Positions 11,358 to 26,900 of a DNA stretch of 64,000 bases are shown here, piece after piece. Source of the DNA: Glandiceps talaboti. Lineage: Eukaryota > Hemichordata > Enteropneusta > Spengelidae. The position numbers and the translations under genes were made by a program. Every line of letters starts with the position of its first letter. Position 1 is the first letter of the stretch. The stretch covers positions 12,606,001 through 12,670,000 of the forward strand of contig NC_135558.1 of the NCBI RefSeq assembly GCF_964340395.1. Direction: 5' to 3'. The notes beneath the pieces are model-generated. The model ran no database searches and was not told the DNA's origin. It saw only the letters and a list, made by a program, of their open reading frames with translations.

Positions 11358-14300
11358 TAAATAATGTCGGTTTTCATATAGCCCTGCCAACACTGTGCTG
11401 AAAGTGCCTTACAATTATTACCCCTAGCACAGATCTATAGAAGCACAACACCTTTTATACTTCCTTTAACTCCGTGGGGAGCATACAATCCATTGAAGCT
11501 GCTGTAAGCGCATATAATTAAATCATTCACATTGCAGCCTTTATCCTACCAGGTCCCCAATTATACAGCTTGGTTGTCTGGTGCACAATCATAGTTCAAA
11601 TCTTGCCCAAGGACTTAAGTCATTCAGAAACAAATGGCAGAGGCTAGGCACATACATTGCATTAAAATACAAAATGTATATGCAAGGTTACCATATTTCT
11701 TTTCTCTGTCCAAAACCTTAGTAAACATACTGATAACAAATCACCATGTACAATATCCTGTTTTCAATTTTTCTTGGTTCTTAAATTTTTATATATTTTT
11801 TTCTTTTAGAAAAACTAGCTGAAGCGACTCGGAAATTTGCCAATCTTCAAGATGAGTTGCGACAGTCTGGGTCACATGAAACAAGACATAATATATCAGA
11901 TGTTATTAGGAGAAGAAAAAGTTCAATCTTTGTCCTACCAGATATTTACAATAATGACCAGCGAAATAAAATAGTCCGGTCCCACACCAGGAAAATTAAT
12001 GACTTGAAGCTGGCTTTTAGTGAATTTTACCTCAGTCTTATTTTGCTGCAAAATTACCAGGTGAGTTTATGTTGACTTTTGAACCTAGCGATTATTACTA
12101 ACAGGTAGGGAAATCAAATTTTTAGATACAAATCTAGCTAGACATCATACATAGAAGTTAACAACAGTGCATATTAGTAGTAATCCATCACATATTGACT
12201 GGTGCTAGTAACTGACTTTGATATGTTTGTTTACATCCAGCAGTTTGAAAGTAAGTCATGTGTGGATGTGATGTTATTAGTATTTTATTTGCCACAAACT
12301 CAAAATCATATCAACATAACAAGAGAGAAAGTAAAAAAGACAGTGGAATAAATATTATACATAAACTGATGGATGAATACAGAGTTCATGGCTGGACCAC
12401 AAAAATAGTTTGAAACAAACTAGTCAAGTTTGTAGCCCAAACTACAATTGATTAAACAAAATAATCAAAGCAAAAACAATAATAATGTCCTTGCATGAAC
12501 TGTATCTAAATTCAACTCTTGGTGGTAAAATGACCACCACAGACTTTAATAGTGTCCTGAAAGTTTTAATCTAAAACAAAACTGACATCCAAAAATGTAT
12601 AAAGTCAGCTTCAACTTCAGGGCAGTACTGGGATTCTCCACATAATACCAGTATGACTGAGATATGGTAATCTGTGTAAATTTTACCAGATTTCCGTCTC
12701 TGTTACCGATGTTCCCAGACCTTAGCAAAAACTTATCACATCACTCATAACGCATCATCCTGTCACATTATTCTTTGAATTGAGAGAGAATTACTTTATT
12801 TTTTTTTTTTTTTTAATTTCAATACATTTTTTGTTGCAGAATTTGAATTTTACTGGGTTTAGGAAAATCTTGAAGAAACATGACAAACTTTTGGAAACAG
12901 AGAGAGGTACAGAGTTTAGAAAAACCAAGGTGGAAGCTGCTCCCTTCTTCACTAGTAAACAAATTGATAATCTTATCGGAGAAACAGAGGTGAGAATGGA
13001 TGGATGTTTTCTTGTTGATTAAAAAATATGCAATGTTACATTTAAGAATACACTTGATACATTTGTGTATATTTTGTGCTGTTCATGTGATCATAAATGG
13101 CCTTTCCAAAATTTGCCATGGTGACGCTCTACTTCCTGTCAGTGTGTACCTAATCATAGAGCACTGCTGCTTTCCTTGATGTCTGAACAATATGAAAAAC
13201 ATCCCTGATTTACACTTCTACAGAATACCAAGGAACAAGAAACGGTACTATGAGGTGATGATACCCCAATTTGAATGAGGGCGCTGTATTCTCAATTTCC
13301 TGTTGCAGTCTAGAATGGCCTATTATATGTATATTTAGAAATGTCTAAAGAGAGAAAACCTATGTCAGGGTTCTCCCCAGTCTCAAAGGTATACTGGTTG
13401 GTCAGTACTATTCCTTAGTATTCCTGATCTTATATTCCTTTCCTACATCTTGTATTAAGGGATTGTTGTTGCTGTAAACCACAGTCTCTTTTGACAGCAC
13501 CGTCCAAGATGCATCCTTGATTTTTGATGTGTCACTCACATACAGTGTGCCCTCTAATGATAGCCAAATTTTATTGTTGTGAGTCAAAATGAACACTGGC
13601 ATTTCTTGTGAGTCATCACATAGTAAGAGATAGGGGAACACCAAATTTTGGTGCATCACTAGAAATTGTGTGCGTTAGTGGTATGTTAAATTGGCTTAGA
13701 GAGCACATTGGTTGCCACAGAGTAAGAGATAGGGAACACCAAATTTTGGTGCAGTCATAGAAATTGCATGCATCAGTGGCTTATCAAATTGGCTTAGATG
13801 GCACACAGGTCACACAAGTAAAATAAGCTGCTATTTGTGAGAATGAGGATTGTGACATTAAAATGAACAAATTTTGCTTGTTGAGTGTATGTATAAATTG
13901 TGGAAGTCAAATTTTGACTATTGATAAAAATTTTATCGTGACCATTACTTGCATGTTGCTAGAAATGATGTAGATAAATAGTGAAAGAATTTGGGAATTC
14001 TTTACAAATGTTGACAAGCAGACGACAGAACTGTTCAGGTCAAGAATGTTTCTGATGAGAAATGATAACCTTTTCATGTCACTTTGAAGAGCAGACTGAC
14101 AAATATGTCTGACAATCAAGCCCCAAATCTTGCCCTATCTTGCTACTGTGTACAAAATACCTCATACTATCAGTCAACCTGTCAGTCACAACCTGTCTTT
14201 GTGTCAATCAACTCAGGACATTTCATCCAAGATGTCAATCACATCAACATCATTTGCATATTCTTGTCCTCACAACTGTTATATTTTTATGAAAAATTTT

Positions 14301-17300
14301 CGTAAAGAAAGTTCTTGCTGTTTTCATAGAAAAGGAGTCAGTTTTTAGTCCTGTTTTCCCCAATTTTTAGTTTGGGTAAAAAATCCCCCCCCCCCCCCCA
14401 CCGACGAAAAGAGGATTAGCATAGTGTTGATAAGGGTATGTTTAGATGAGACTTTTTGAGTGACTGCTGTCTGTTCTACTGTAGTCGCTATCACCTAAAT
14501 TATAGCATGGATCTATTATTGATAATAAAAGATCCACGATTATAGATAGCTAATGATAGCTTTGAACTGTTATCTTAAATCTGCCAGGTTCTAACTTGTA
14601 TAGGAATCGGGCACACATACACACACAGCAGCCGTGACAATATGTGGTCAGTGAGGTGATCAGCTGATTCTTGCCAACGGTTGTAATTTACATAACAGTG
14701 AACTTATGTACATAAAGGTGTTTATTTTGCTGTGGTCAGACAAGGCCAAGTCCAAATGACAAAGCATTTTTCCAAGAGAGGGGTAATTGCCTAAATCCAA
14801 TACTCTCTTTTCAGGGCATGTTATTTCCACTACAGAAAAAGACAATGCATTTGAAATCACCAAGGGTTTTCCATTATGTTTTATCTCCATTCTAAACCCT
14901 TGGAACCCTGATTTCAGACGTAAAAAAATAATATAGTGAGAAATGATTTAAAATAATTAGTGTAAAACTGTTTTTGTGCAGGAAACAAAACAAATAATAT
15001 AATGATATTTTAGAAGTGCAAATGATAGAATTTTAGAAACCCATGTTTGCTATTTTTCACCATGCCCCCCCCCCCCCCCATATCCTTCTATTCAGTAGGT
15101 TTTCTGTGGAATACTATTTCCTAGAGAAATTCATTTTCAAAGATTGTCACATGATTTGCCAGGGTTAGAATTTGCAGTGTTGGAAAATATAAAAAAAACA
15201 AAGAAAATATCACATAGTTTATACTTTTGCCAATATCTTATTTAGTAGATAAAAATCATCAGTGAAAATAGTGGCAATGAACTGCCAATTAAATTAAAGT
15301 GATTGCTATCAAAACTAGTCTAGAATTGTACATGTTGGCCTATTTTCTACAATCTCTCCATGTACATGTATAGTCAACTGAAAATCTAGCTAAATCTCCT
15401 GCTGGGCAAAGGGTGAACAGGGCATGTCAGTAGTAATCCATCACACACACTGACAGTTGGTTATAATTGATTACTTCATTCAGTTTCCACAAACACAAAC
15501 TCAACCTCCAGTTTTAAAGTAAGTCATGTGAGAATGTAATAACGTCATCACGTTTATATATCGACGCTTCAGTAGCAAAGAGTAGAACAGAATGTCATGA
15601 TACAGGAAGCCATTTGACTATACAGTGGAGAGAGTGCGTAGAAAATGGGCACACACATACAGTTTCTAGACTATATAACTGCATTATATTTTTTAAGATC
15701 TTGTCATTCAGTATGGTATACCAAACAAAACTGATTATGGCAAAGTAAGACGTGACTCTTCATTAAAAGCAGAATGTTGTATTATTGATATAGTGACTTG
15801 TATTTTGGATGAAAATCAATTGGTCTATGATGAAGGTCAGTTTTTCAGCCTGGTTAACTAAAATGAAATGGTTTGCAAAGTCAATACTAAGAGTCCCAGG
15901 GGTGTACAATGTTCAGTGTTTTTTGCAAAGGGTGGTAAGGAGGTAAAATCTGTGGAGGTTCCTATGTCATTTGACATGGGTTCCCAAGCAAAATTACCAT
16001 AGACTCTATGACTCTATGAGGAAACACTGCCATTTTCATCCCTTTCTCCCTTTCTGTTACTGGGGTTCCCCAACCTTAGACAAAACACTGGTGTAGCCTG
16101 AGAATAGGTATATGCTAGCTATGTAAATGTGATCACTGATCATGTATGAGTGCCGGTGTTTCAGCCCAAGATAGGTGATGCTAGCTATGTATATTTGTAT
16201 TATTTAAGTTGAAATGTGGTTCAAATGAAATGGTCTGTGTAAGAGTAATGACAGGGTTCAAAATTAACAGTAGTCCCATGTCCACAGACTACCAATTCTT
16301 GTCATGGGGCTACCATAATTTGCAGCTGGTAGCTCACTCAGGCTACCACTGATTATGTGATGAAGATGGAAGATTAATAGACATGAAAGTATTTTAATAA
16401 TACACATTTCCAATATAGGAAATCTGTTTGCGGTTCAGGAATTATGAGACTACAGGTCACAATCTTTGGGCTACCAATTTCTGAAATTTAATTTATCCCA
16501 CTAGGACTACCAAAGAAAAAACTTAATTTCAAGCCCTGAATGAGTACAAGGTATGAATATGCATGCCAGGGAAACAGCCCAAGATAGGTTGTGCTCTATG
16601 AATAGAATAGAATAGAATCTTTATTGCATCTGTTAAGAAAATGTCAATATGGTCAAACTGATATAGTCTAAAAATTATGGGAATGTATGTTGCAGTAGTC
16701 TAGTTCGTTTATGGTATTGTTACGATTTATACCTGCACTAGTGTTGTAGGGCCTCAGCAACACTCATCCTGAGATATGGGACAGGCAACATGCAGACATT
16801 ATAAATAGAGCCCTGTGACCTATGACATAAGATTATGTAATTAATAGAGTGATTTGCTTGGCCACTGATCTGTACATACATATGCTATCAATGTACCTAA
16901 ATTGTATATTATTAACCATAGTGTCTAATGTCACTACTCATCACTTGAAACAACCAAATAAACATCTACATCCATGTAATGTTCAAACACAGTTAGAATA
17001 AGTTAAAAGTTTTGTTGTGTTTTTTTTCTCGAAAATATAGTTGGCCTACATCATCACTTTACCTGGCTGTTATAAACTCTGTGCAAGGTCCTTCACCCCT
17101 ATTGATTATGTAATTAAAACTTAATCAACTTCATTATCATGGATCCAGTTGTGGTCATCAAAAAAGTGGTGGTGGATTTTCTATTGTGCATTGTTCTCCT
17201 TCATTTGCATAGATTGTATTAATCAATGGATAGGACCATGTCATAGGTTTGTTAAAATGGAAAGTTTCCGAAATGTTTACAGAATGCCTAATTAGTCTGA

Positions 17301-17917
17301 AACAATAGCCATGTGTCTTGTTTTTCAGCAAATCCTCATTGAAATGATGGATTGGCATGTCATGAATTTCATCATACTGAAATTACTGTTAAAAATAGAT
17401 CAATGCTAAGTCTTTGAATTAGAGAATCATAAACGAGGGCGTTCAAAAAAAGGTTGTTTAACTTCACCCCATAATGTTTGTCAAGCATCACGCATAACTG
17501 AAGGTTGTTTGCATACAACCTTAGAGTTGCCTTTAACACTGCTTTTTGCATCCTTATTTGCTTTACATGTGACTAGCTCTATGTTTGTTACACATACCGT
17601 GCCAAAATTTGAAGCTCTCGGATGCAAATTGTTGTTTAGTTTTTTGATAGAGTGAAGAATAGTTCTAATGTATTGATTTCAGCGGTATTCTCTTTCCACT
17701 CATTTTTAAAGCTCGAAGATGATTTTAATGTATAGGAATTTAATGTATTTTTGAAATGTCATTATTTTTACCCTTTTTATGTAGTTCAACTTCTTAATGT
17801 ATGTATTGTTGTATTATGTCTGTGTTTTTGTACATGGGAGTGGATCCTGCAATAAAGTTTGAATGAATAAAATAATGTCCTATTTATAGTTGATGCCATT
17901 TGATGAGTAATATGTTC

Positions 17918-17964
<47 letters not shown>

Positions 17965-20900
17965 TGCAGTTTGTTTACTGCTTTTGTTGCCATGGCATAT
18001 CTTGAGCTGTGATACATGTAAATATTAAGATTGGTGGGATATTGCATGCTAACTAACTGGGCTAACCATTATAGCATTGACACATTAGTAATGTTCTAGT
18101 AATGAAGATATGGTGATACAACTATTAGCAAACCTTTTGATTATGAAAACAGGTTACACATAGACACCCTTTGTAGATCTGTTTAATAGTGATGTTCATT
18201 GCCATTCTGTACATGAAGACACAACATTGCTGTGTACTCATTATCCTTTTAAACTAAAGGCTAGACTTGAACTTACATTTGTAGATTTTAGATGATGTTG
18301 GCAAAAATAAAAATACTGTTAGGACTTGGTCAATCAGCCCTACGGTACTTTGAACTTACATTTGTAGATTAAATTTAGATGACATTGTCCCAAGCCCTAT
18401 TGTCTAATATTAGACTTGAACTTACATTTGTAGATTTTAGATGATATTGACCCAAGTAAAAACACCATTAGGACTTGGTCAATCAGCCCTACTGTAGACT
18501 TGGAGTTGAACTTACATTTGTAGATTTTAGAAAATATTTGAAAATGTGAGTCCTTTATTTTAATTTATGAAAAGAATTATTAGATTCTTTCTGTTGCAAT
18601 ATTATTTAATTACATGTATTTTGTAAAATCCACACATTTACAATTGGATGCTGCCCAGTGACTGTCTGAGTTTGAATTTATTCACAGAATCACACTGAAT
18701 ATGCATCACTGATGTAAAGAAATGCATTTATACATTTTTGTGTTCTTGTTTCAGCAATTGTATATCGGTGAACTTGAAGGGGGAAATCGACAGAAGGCTA
18801 TGCGCAAACTTCGAGTACCACCACTTGGAGCAAGGGTAAGTTATTTTTTTTTCCAGATTTTGATCACCTGTACCTCAGAAGGTTGTTGGATTCTATTAGA
18901 CCTAGACCTCAGAAGGTTGTTGGATTCTATTAGACCTATACCTCAAACGGTTGTTGGATTCTATTAGACCTATACCTCAGAAGGTTGTTGGATTCTATTA
19001 GACCTAGACCCCAGAAGGTTGTTGGATTCTATTAGACCTGTGCCTCAGACGGTTGTTGGATTCTATTAGACCTAAACCTCAGATGGTTGTTGGATTCTAT
19101 TAGACCTATACCTCAGAAGGTTGTTGGATTCTATTAGACCTAGACCTCAGAAGGTTGTTGGATTCTATTAGACTTATACCTCAGATGGTTGTTGGATTCT
19201 ATTAGACCTATACCTCAGAAGGTTGTTGGATTCTATTAGACCTATACCTCAGAAGGTTGTTGGATTCTATTAGACCTATACCTCAGAAGGTTGTTGGATT
19301 CTATTAGACCTATACCTCAGAAGGTTGTTGGATTCTATTAGACCTATACCTCAGAAGGTTGTTGGATTCTATTAGACCTACATGTATACCTCAGAAGGTT
19401 GTTGGATTCTATTAGACCTAGACCCCAGAAGGTTGTTGGATTCTATTAGACCTATACCTCAGAAGATTGTTGGATTCTATTAGACCTATACCTCAGACGG
19501 TTGTTGGATTCTATTAGACCTGTACCTCAGATGGTTGTTCGATTCTATTAGGCCTATACCTCAGAAGGTTGTTCGATTCTATTATATCTGTACCTCAGAA
19601 GGTTGTTGGATTCTATTAGACCTAGATCTCAGAAGGTTTTTGGATTCTATTAGGCCTAGACCTCAGAAGGTTGTTGGATTCTATTAGACCTAGACCTCAG
19701 AAGGTTGTTGGATTCTATTAGACCTAAACCTCAGAAGGTTGTTGGATTCTATTAGATCTGTACCTCAGAAGTTTGCAGGATTCTATTAGACCTACATGTA
19801 TACCTCAGAAGGTTGTTGGATTCTATTAGACCTAGACCCCAGAAGGTTGTTGTATTCTATTAGACCTATACCTCAGAAGATTGTTGTATTCTATTAGACT
19901 TAGACCTCAGAAGGTTGTTGTATTCTATTAGACCTAGACCTCAGAAGGTTGTTGGATTCTATTAGACCTAGACCTCAGAAGGTTGATGGATTCTATTAGA
20001 CCTAGACCTCAGAAGGTTGTTGGATTCTATTAGGCCTAGACCTCAGAAGGTTGTTGGATTCTATTAGACCTATACCTCAGAAGGTTGTTGGATTCTATTA
20101 GACCTAGACCTCAGAAGGTTGTTGGATTCTATTAGACCTATACCTCAGAAGGTTGTTGGATTCTATTAGACCTATACCTCAGAAGATTGTTGGATTCTAT
20201 TAGACCTAAACCTTAGAAGGTTGTTGGATTCTATTAGACCTATGCCTTAGAAGGTTGTTGGATTCTATTCGACCTATGCCTTAGAAGGTTGTTCGATTCT
20301 ATTAGACGTAGACCTCAGAAGGTTGTTGGATTCTATTAGACCTATACCTCAGAAGGTTGTTGGATTCTATTAGACCTATACCTCAGAAGGTTGTTGGATT
20401 CTGTTAGACCTATACCTCAGAAGGTTGTTCGATTCTATTAGACCTATACCTCAGAAGGTTGTTGGATTCTATTAGACCTATACCTCAGAAGGTTGTGTGA
20501 TTCTATTAGACCTAGACCTCAGAAGGTTGTTGGATTCTATTAGACCTGTGCCTCAGACGGTTGTTGGATTCTATTAGACCTGTACCTCAGAAGGTTGTTG
20601 GATTCTATTAGATCTGTACCTCAGAAGGTTGTTGGATTCTATTAGACCTATACCTCAGACGGTTGTTGGATTCTATTAGACCTAGACCTCAGAAGGTTGT
20701 TGGATTCTATTAGACCTAGACCTCAGAAGGTTGTTGGATTCTATTAGACCTATACCTCAGAAGGTTGTTGGATTCTATTAGACCTATACATCAGAAGGTT
20801 GTTGGATTCTATTATACCTAAACCTCAGAAGGTTGTTGGATTCTATTAGACCTATACATCAGAAGGTTGTTGGATTCTATTAGACCTATACCTCAGAAGG

Positions 20901-23900
20901 TTGTTGGATTCTATTAGACTTATACCTCAGATGGTTGTTGGATTCTATTAGACCTAAACCTCAGAAGGTTGTTGGATTCTATTAGACCTATACATCAGAA
21001 GGTTGTTGGATTCTATTATACCTATACCCCAGACTGTTGTTGGATTCTATTAGACCTGTGCCTCAGAAGGTTGTTGGATTCTATTAGACCTGTACCTCAT
21101 ACGGTTGTTGGATTCTATTAGACCTATACCTCAGAAGGTTGTTGGATTCTATTAGACCTAAACCTTAGAAGGTTGTTGGATTCTATTAGACCTATGCCTT
21201 AGAAGGTTGTGTGATTCTATTAGACCTATACCTCAGAAGGTTGTTGGATTCTATTAGACCTATACCTCATACGGTTGTTGGATTCTATTAGACCTATACC
21301 TCAGAAGGTTGTTGGATTCTATTAGACCTAAACCTTAGAAGGTTGTTGGATTCTATTAGACCTATGCCTTAGAAGGTTGTGTGATTCTATTAGACCTATA
21401 CCTCAGAAGGTTGTTGGATTCTATTAGACCTATACCTCAGAAGGTTGTTGGATTCTATTAGACCTATGCCTTAGAAGGTTGTGTGATTCAATTAGACCTA
21501 GACCTCAGAAGGTTGTTGGATTCTATTAGACCTATACCTTAGAATGTTGTTGGATTCTATTAGACCTATACCTCAGAAGGTTGTTGGATTCTATTAGACC
21601 TATGCCTTAGAAGGTTGTGTGATTCTATTAGACCTAGACCTCAGAAGGTTGTTGGATTCTATTAGACCTATACCTCAGAATGTTGTTGGATTCTATTAGA
21701 CCTATACCTCAGAAGGTTGTTGGATTCTATTTGACCTATACCCCAGCATTGATCCCAGGCTTTACTGTAGAGTAGGACATCAAGGGTCCAAGGTTAGGAC
21801 AGCATGAATTAGTCAATTAACCTAGCCAATTCATTCCATTTTCTTCCACTAGCAAATGATGATCAAGGTGACAGAAAAGGCCAGACAAATCTTGATAGGC
21901 TTTATATTGTGTAACAAGTATAATACCATGTTGCCACTGACAACCAATCAATGTGACCTGTTTTGAGTATGAGTGAATGCTGGTGTATTTTTGAAAATAA
22001 GAGATGCATTTATATCATCAAGTTGTCACCGCAAAAGAAGCAATGGTACTAATAGTAGACTATACAACACGGTGCTCATGTGCTTGCTTAGTTGTATATA
22101 CTTTACTTATACCATGCATTAGCCAAGTTGCTGCCTTTGAACAGAAAATATGGGTTATAATGTGGTCATTCTATGTCACTACTACCCATGTCTATGTCAC
22201 TGGTTTTGTGGTGCTCGAAATATGAGTCAAAATGCACCAAAACACCATAATTTTTTCCAAAATTTTCATAAATTAGGATTGAGGAGTTTTAATTATATTA
22301 GACCCCAATATTTTCCTTCGTTTAGCCAGAATGTACTAGTAACCTAAGGGGATTTGTCACTACTCATCAAGGCCCTGTAAGTCACTCCTATTTTCCTGGC
22401 TGAATGAAGAAAATTGTGGGGAATAATATCTAATTGTCTTTCTGAAATAAGAAATTATTTGAACATAATTTGAATATACCTTGTACATGTACATGGCAAG
22501 TGTCTCACCTGTAAGTCACTCATATACCTGTAAGTCACCGCGAACACTGATTTGAATATACCTTGTACACGTACATGGCAGGTGTCTAAAAAAAATGGAT
22601 GTGGAATTGAATTAGAGATTTCATCCAGTTCATCAGAACTGATGAAGTAGCCATCTGTTGATGTACATATACACAAATAACAAAAGCATTCATGTAGCAT
22701 TTCTCTTGATTCTATACACAAATAACAAAACAATTCATCTGGTAATTCTCTTTGATTTGTATAACTTTGTGCTATCATATTAAAACATACAGCAAATCAC
22801 ATACAAATATGGTGCTGAATATATTCCACAGTGTCTTCAACATACAACATCAGTCCACTCTTACCTACTCCCCCCCCCCCACCACACACACACACACACA
22901 AAGGTTGTGTGGCCTAAAATGTGTTGACATAGGAAATCAATTGAGATTTAACAAGTTACTTACTGTTATCAGTGTCTGGATTTAAACTGATAAGAAGCAA
23001 ACAAACAGTACAGTGTTGGCAAGCATTTCACCAACAACTCATGGTGTGGTCTGGTGTTTCTTTGACTGGGAGGTCAACAGAGGTTAAAGGAGGTGGACAC
23101 ACAGACATAGGCACATACATGTACTTGTACATAGACACTAAGACACATACATGTATTAACGTAATTGCAAGATAAATGTGAACCGAAGGACCGCAATAGC
23201 ATTAAGAAAAACATGTACACACAAATACAGGACAAAAGAACGAAAGAAAAATAGTTTACCTTGAATTTCTGTCCATCTTTAAAAGTCATTTTGGAATGTG
23301 CAAAGGAGTCTGAGGAGAATACTGCTGAAATTAAAACATTCAAACTGTTCTTCACACTTTTAAATAAACTAAACATACACTTGCAACTGCAGGCTTCAAA
23401 CATTGGAAGGGTATGTGAGACAAACATAGAACTAGCACAGCAGTATGTGTCAGATGTATAAAAAGGTAAAATTTATTGTAAAAATTACATGACATTCATT
23501 CATCTAACAAAAATGATAAGGATTCCAGCTACATGATTCATTAAACATTGACTGTGTGATATCCATGCTATTATCATGTGATTGGCCATGTCATTGTTCA
23601 TGTGATAGACATGTGACTGCCATGTGATTGATTCCAAAGTGACATCAGTATCACATACAAATCATTTATCATCAAACTGTATGAAGTGTGTAAAAAGACC
23701 TAAAGATTTGTATTTGTTAAAGGTTGCTAAATTTACTTTTAGATGTTATTCCCCAATATAAATCTTTTGTTCAGCCAGGGAAAATATAAGTGACCTAAGG
23801 GGGCCTTGTCACTACGAGTCGCTATACTTGAAGTGACAAAACCCTTAGGTCATGAGTATTTTCCAGCTGAATGAAGAAATATATTGGAGAATTTCACAAT

Positions 23901-26900
23901 TATACCAGTGCCTGTAATATCAAATGAAAAATCGGGGGAAGTAATTTTGAACACTTTCACTCATATTTCAAACACAGCAGAACCAGTGACGTAGACATGC
24001 GTTGACGTGATGTAGAATGACCAGGGTATAAATTCCATATTTTTGGCTTATGCATGGTATAATGTGTTTGTTTTTGTTTTTTTGCAGCAAACACCATGGA
24101 CTACCTTCAGAGTTGGCTTTTTCTCTGGTATATTTGTAGTTTTGATAGCCACAGTTATTTTAGCAGGTATGTTATTATTTATTTGTTGATTGTTATTAAA
24201 TGTAGGGTGCATTCTTCATGTGTTTAGTTGCTCTGTCAATTTTATTTTAACAACTGGTTCACAATGAAATTATCGTTTGAAAAGAAACTATATTAGTGCT
24301 ACTACTAGCTATAAGCTGTGAGCTATACATCATCACGTCAGTGATTTAAGGTCGTATCTGCCTATACAATTGCATAGCAGATATGACCTTTCTGCACTGA
24401 TGCGACGACATATGTATGAACTCAAGATCATTAAAATCAACTTCTTGTATACATCTCTGTTCATCAGCTTTGTTAATTTAATAAACTTGATTATGATGAG
24501 GTGTGGCGTCCTTGTTCACTAATTAGTTCATGTAATTTGAACAACGTGGGTCTATTAGACATGTACATGTAGATGGCCTTACCGCATGAGTCAGTGTGGG
24601 CTTATCAGTAAACGAGGGCCCATTGCACTATCTCATTGTTTGCAAGTTTGAGAGCACTTGGATCGTTTGGTTAATTATACAAATAATAGTTCTTATCACA
24701 TGACCAAGAATCCTAAATGTAATATTTTGCCAGTATATGTTAGTAGGCTATGTCAAACTGTTCATCTGCTTGTCTTATGAATTATTTGTAAAGCCAGCAA
24801 ATGAACACTTTAAGTCTGTTGAGTGTTGACCTAACCTGCCAAAAAGTTACTCACAGGTAATTGGAATTCTTGGTACCTGCAGTAGCATTTCACCTCATGC
24901 TAGAGAGTCAAAATAGAGCAAGAAGGTCAATTTTTTCACTTGCACCTTAATGTATGTGAAGTGCGTGGCACGAAAGTTATGGTGTCACTGTCACCCAAGA
25001 AATTGAATGTTCATTATTTATATGATGCGCCCAGGCAGTAATATTCTATTTCAGGTACAGAGAATTCTCATACATGCAAATGAGAGTACAATCAATCCAT
25101 ATCCATTAAGTCAAGTGAATGCATAGCTATACTGTAATGAAATTTAGATAAACTTATGTAATAAGAACAGAGTCCATGAAAAATGAGTGCCAATGTTGAC
25201 ACTTCCACTTGTGCACAATGTTTTCAGAAAACATTGCAAACATGAGTGCAAGTACATTTACATGTATATTATAAGTACATTCCAGTGGGACATTCACAAG
25301 TCAGGGTTCGGTTGTATTATAAGTACACTCCAGTGGGACATTCACTAGTCAGGGTTCGGTTGTATTGTAAATACACACCAGTGGGACATTCACTAGTTAG
25401 GGTTCGGTTGTATTGTAAATACACTGTATTATAAGTACACTGCAGTGGGGTACTCACAAGTCAGGGTTCGGTTGTATTATAAGTACATTCCAGTGGGACA
25501 TTCACTAGTCAGGGTTCGGTTGTATTGTAAATACACACCAGTGGGACATTCACTAGTTAGGGTTCGGTTGTATTGTAAATACACTGTATTATAAGTACAC
25601 TGCAGTGGGGCACTCACAAGTCAGGGTTCAGTTGTATTATAAATACACACCAGTGGGACATTCACTAGTCAGGGTTCGGTTGTATTGTAAATACACTGCA
25701 GTGGGACATTCACTAGTTAGGGTTCGGTTGTATTGTAAATACACTGTATTATAAGTACACTGCAGTGGGGCACTCACAAGTCAGGGTTCAGTTGTATTAT
25801 AAATACACACCAGTGGGACATTCACTAGTCAGGGTTCGGTTGTATTGTAAATACACTGCAGTGGGGCACTCACAAGTCAGGGTTCAGTTGTATTATAAAT
25901 ACACTCAGTTCAGTTGTGTTATTCATCAAAGTGGTCATGACTAACAAATAATAACTTCGTAATGTCATTGTCAATTTTATGTGATATTGAGTCAGATAAT
26001 ATAAAAACTATATTCATGTAACTATTTCGAAATATCTGTCTCTTCCAGGCATATTTCATACACAAGCACATGATTGGAGGCCTGCAGTTCGGATGTACAG
26101 GGGAATGTTTCTTGTCATATTTGCTGTATTCTTATTGGGTATTAACACTTATGGCTGGAGGAAAGCAGGTGTAAACCATGTACTTATATTCGAATTAGAT
26201 CCAAGAAATCATTTAAATTATGAACAGCTGCTTGAGGTTAGTGAAACATTACTGGAAATTTGGAGCTTTTATTTTAGAATTTTAGATACACCTGTCGCAT
26301 TTTTACTTCTTCCTGACCATCACTTTGCACAAAGTCTGTAATTTTAGCCAGTGTCATTGTTATTTTCTTTGTTTTCTTATATTATTGTTTTGATTATTGT
26401 ATATGTCATTTTTTTTGTCGCGAGTAAATAGAAACGATTTTCTAGGTTTACTCTATGGACAATAAAGCTATTTCCATTCTATTCTATTTTATTTTATTCT
26501 ATTCTATTCTGCAAAACAGTTCAGAAAACCGAAATGTCTGCATAATGAAATATTTCAGTTAACCAAGTAGTTTAATCTAACAGCTCACATAGCCAGACAC
26601 TTCAGATAACTATGATAACCAAGTCATTCAGATACCCAAACAGTTCAGATAACCAAGCATTCCAGATACCCAAACAGTTCGGATAACCAAGTCATTCGGA
26701 TAACCAAACAATTCAGATAAAATAACAGTTTTGATAACCAAACAGTTCAGATAACCAAACAGTTCAGATAACCATACAGTTCAGATTACCAAACAGTATA
26801 TTCTCTGTACAAAGCACAAATAAATACTGGATGGTCTCAGCAAAACCTAACTCAAAAATTTCCAAAAAAAATTCTGACTAGCTTTCACCCAGTGAACAGA

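Noticed and set aside
18867-21746. CRISPR-like regular repeats
   Set aside because: Units are contiguous 34-mers with no unique spacers, in an animal intron; an ordinary minisatellite.
25240-25915. Telomere-like TTAGGG occurrences
   Set aside because: TTAGGG appears once per ~51-bp unit in only some units as part of CTAGTTAGGGTTCGG; not a telomeric array.
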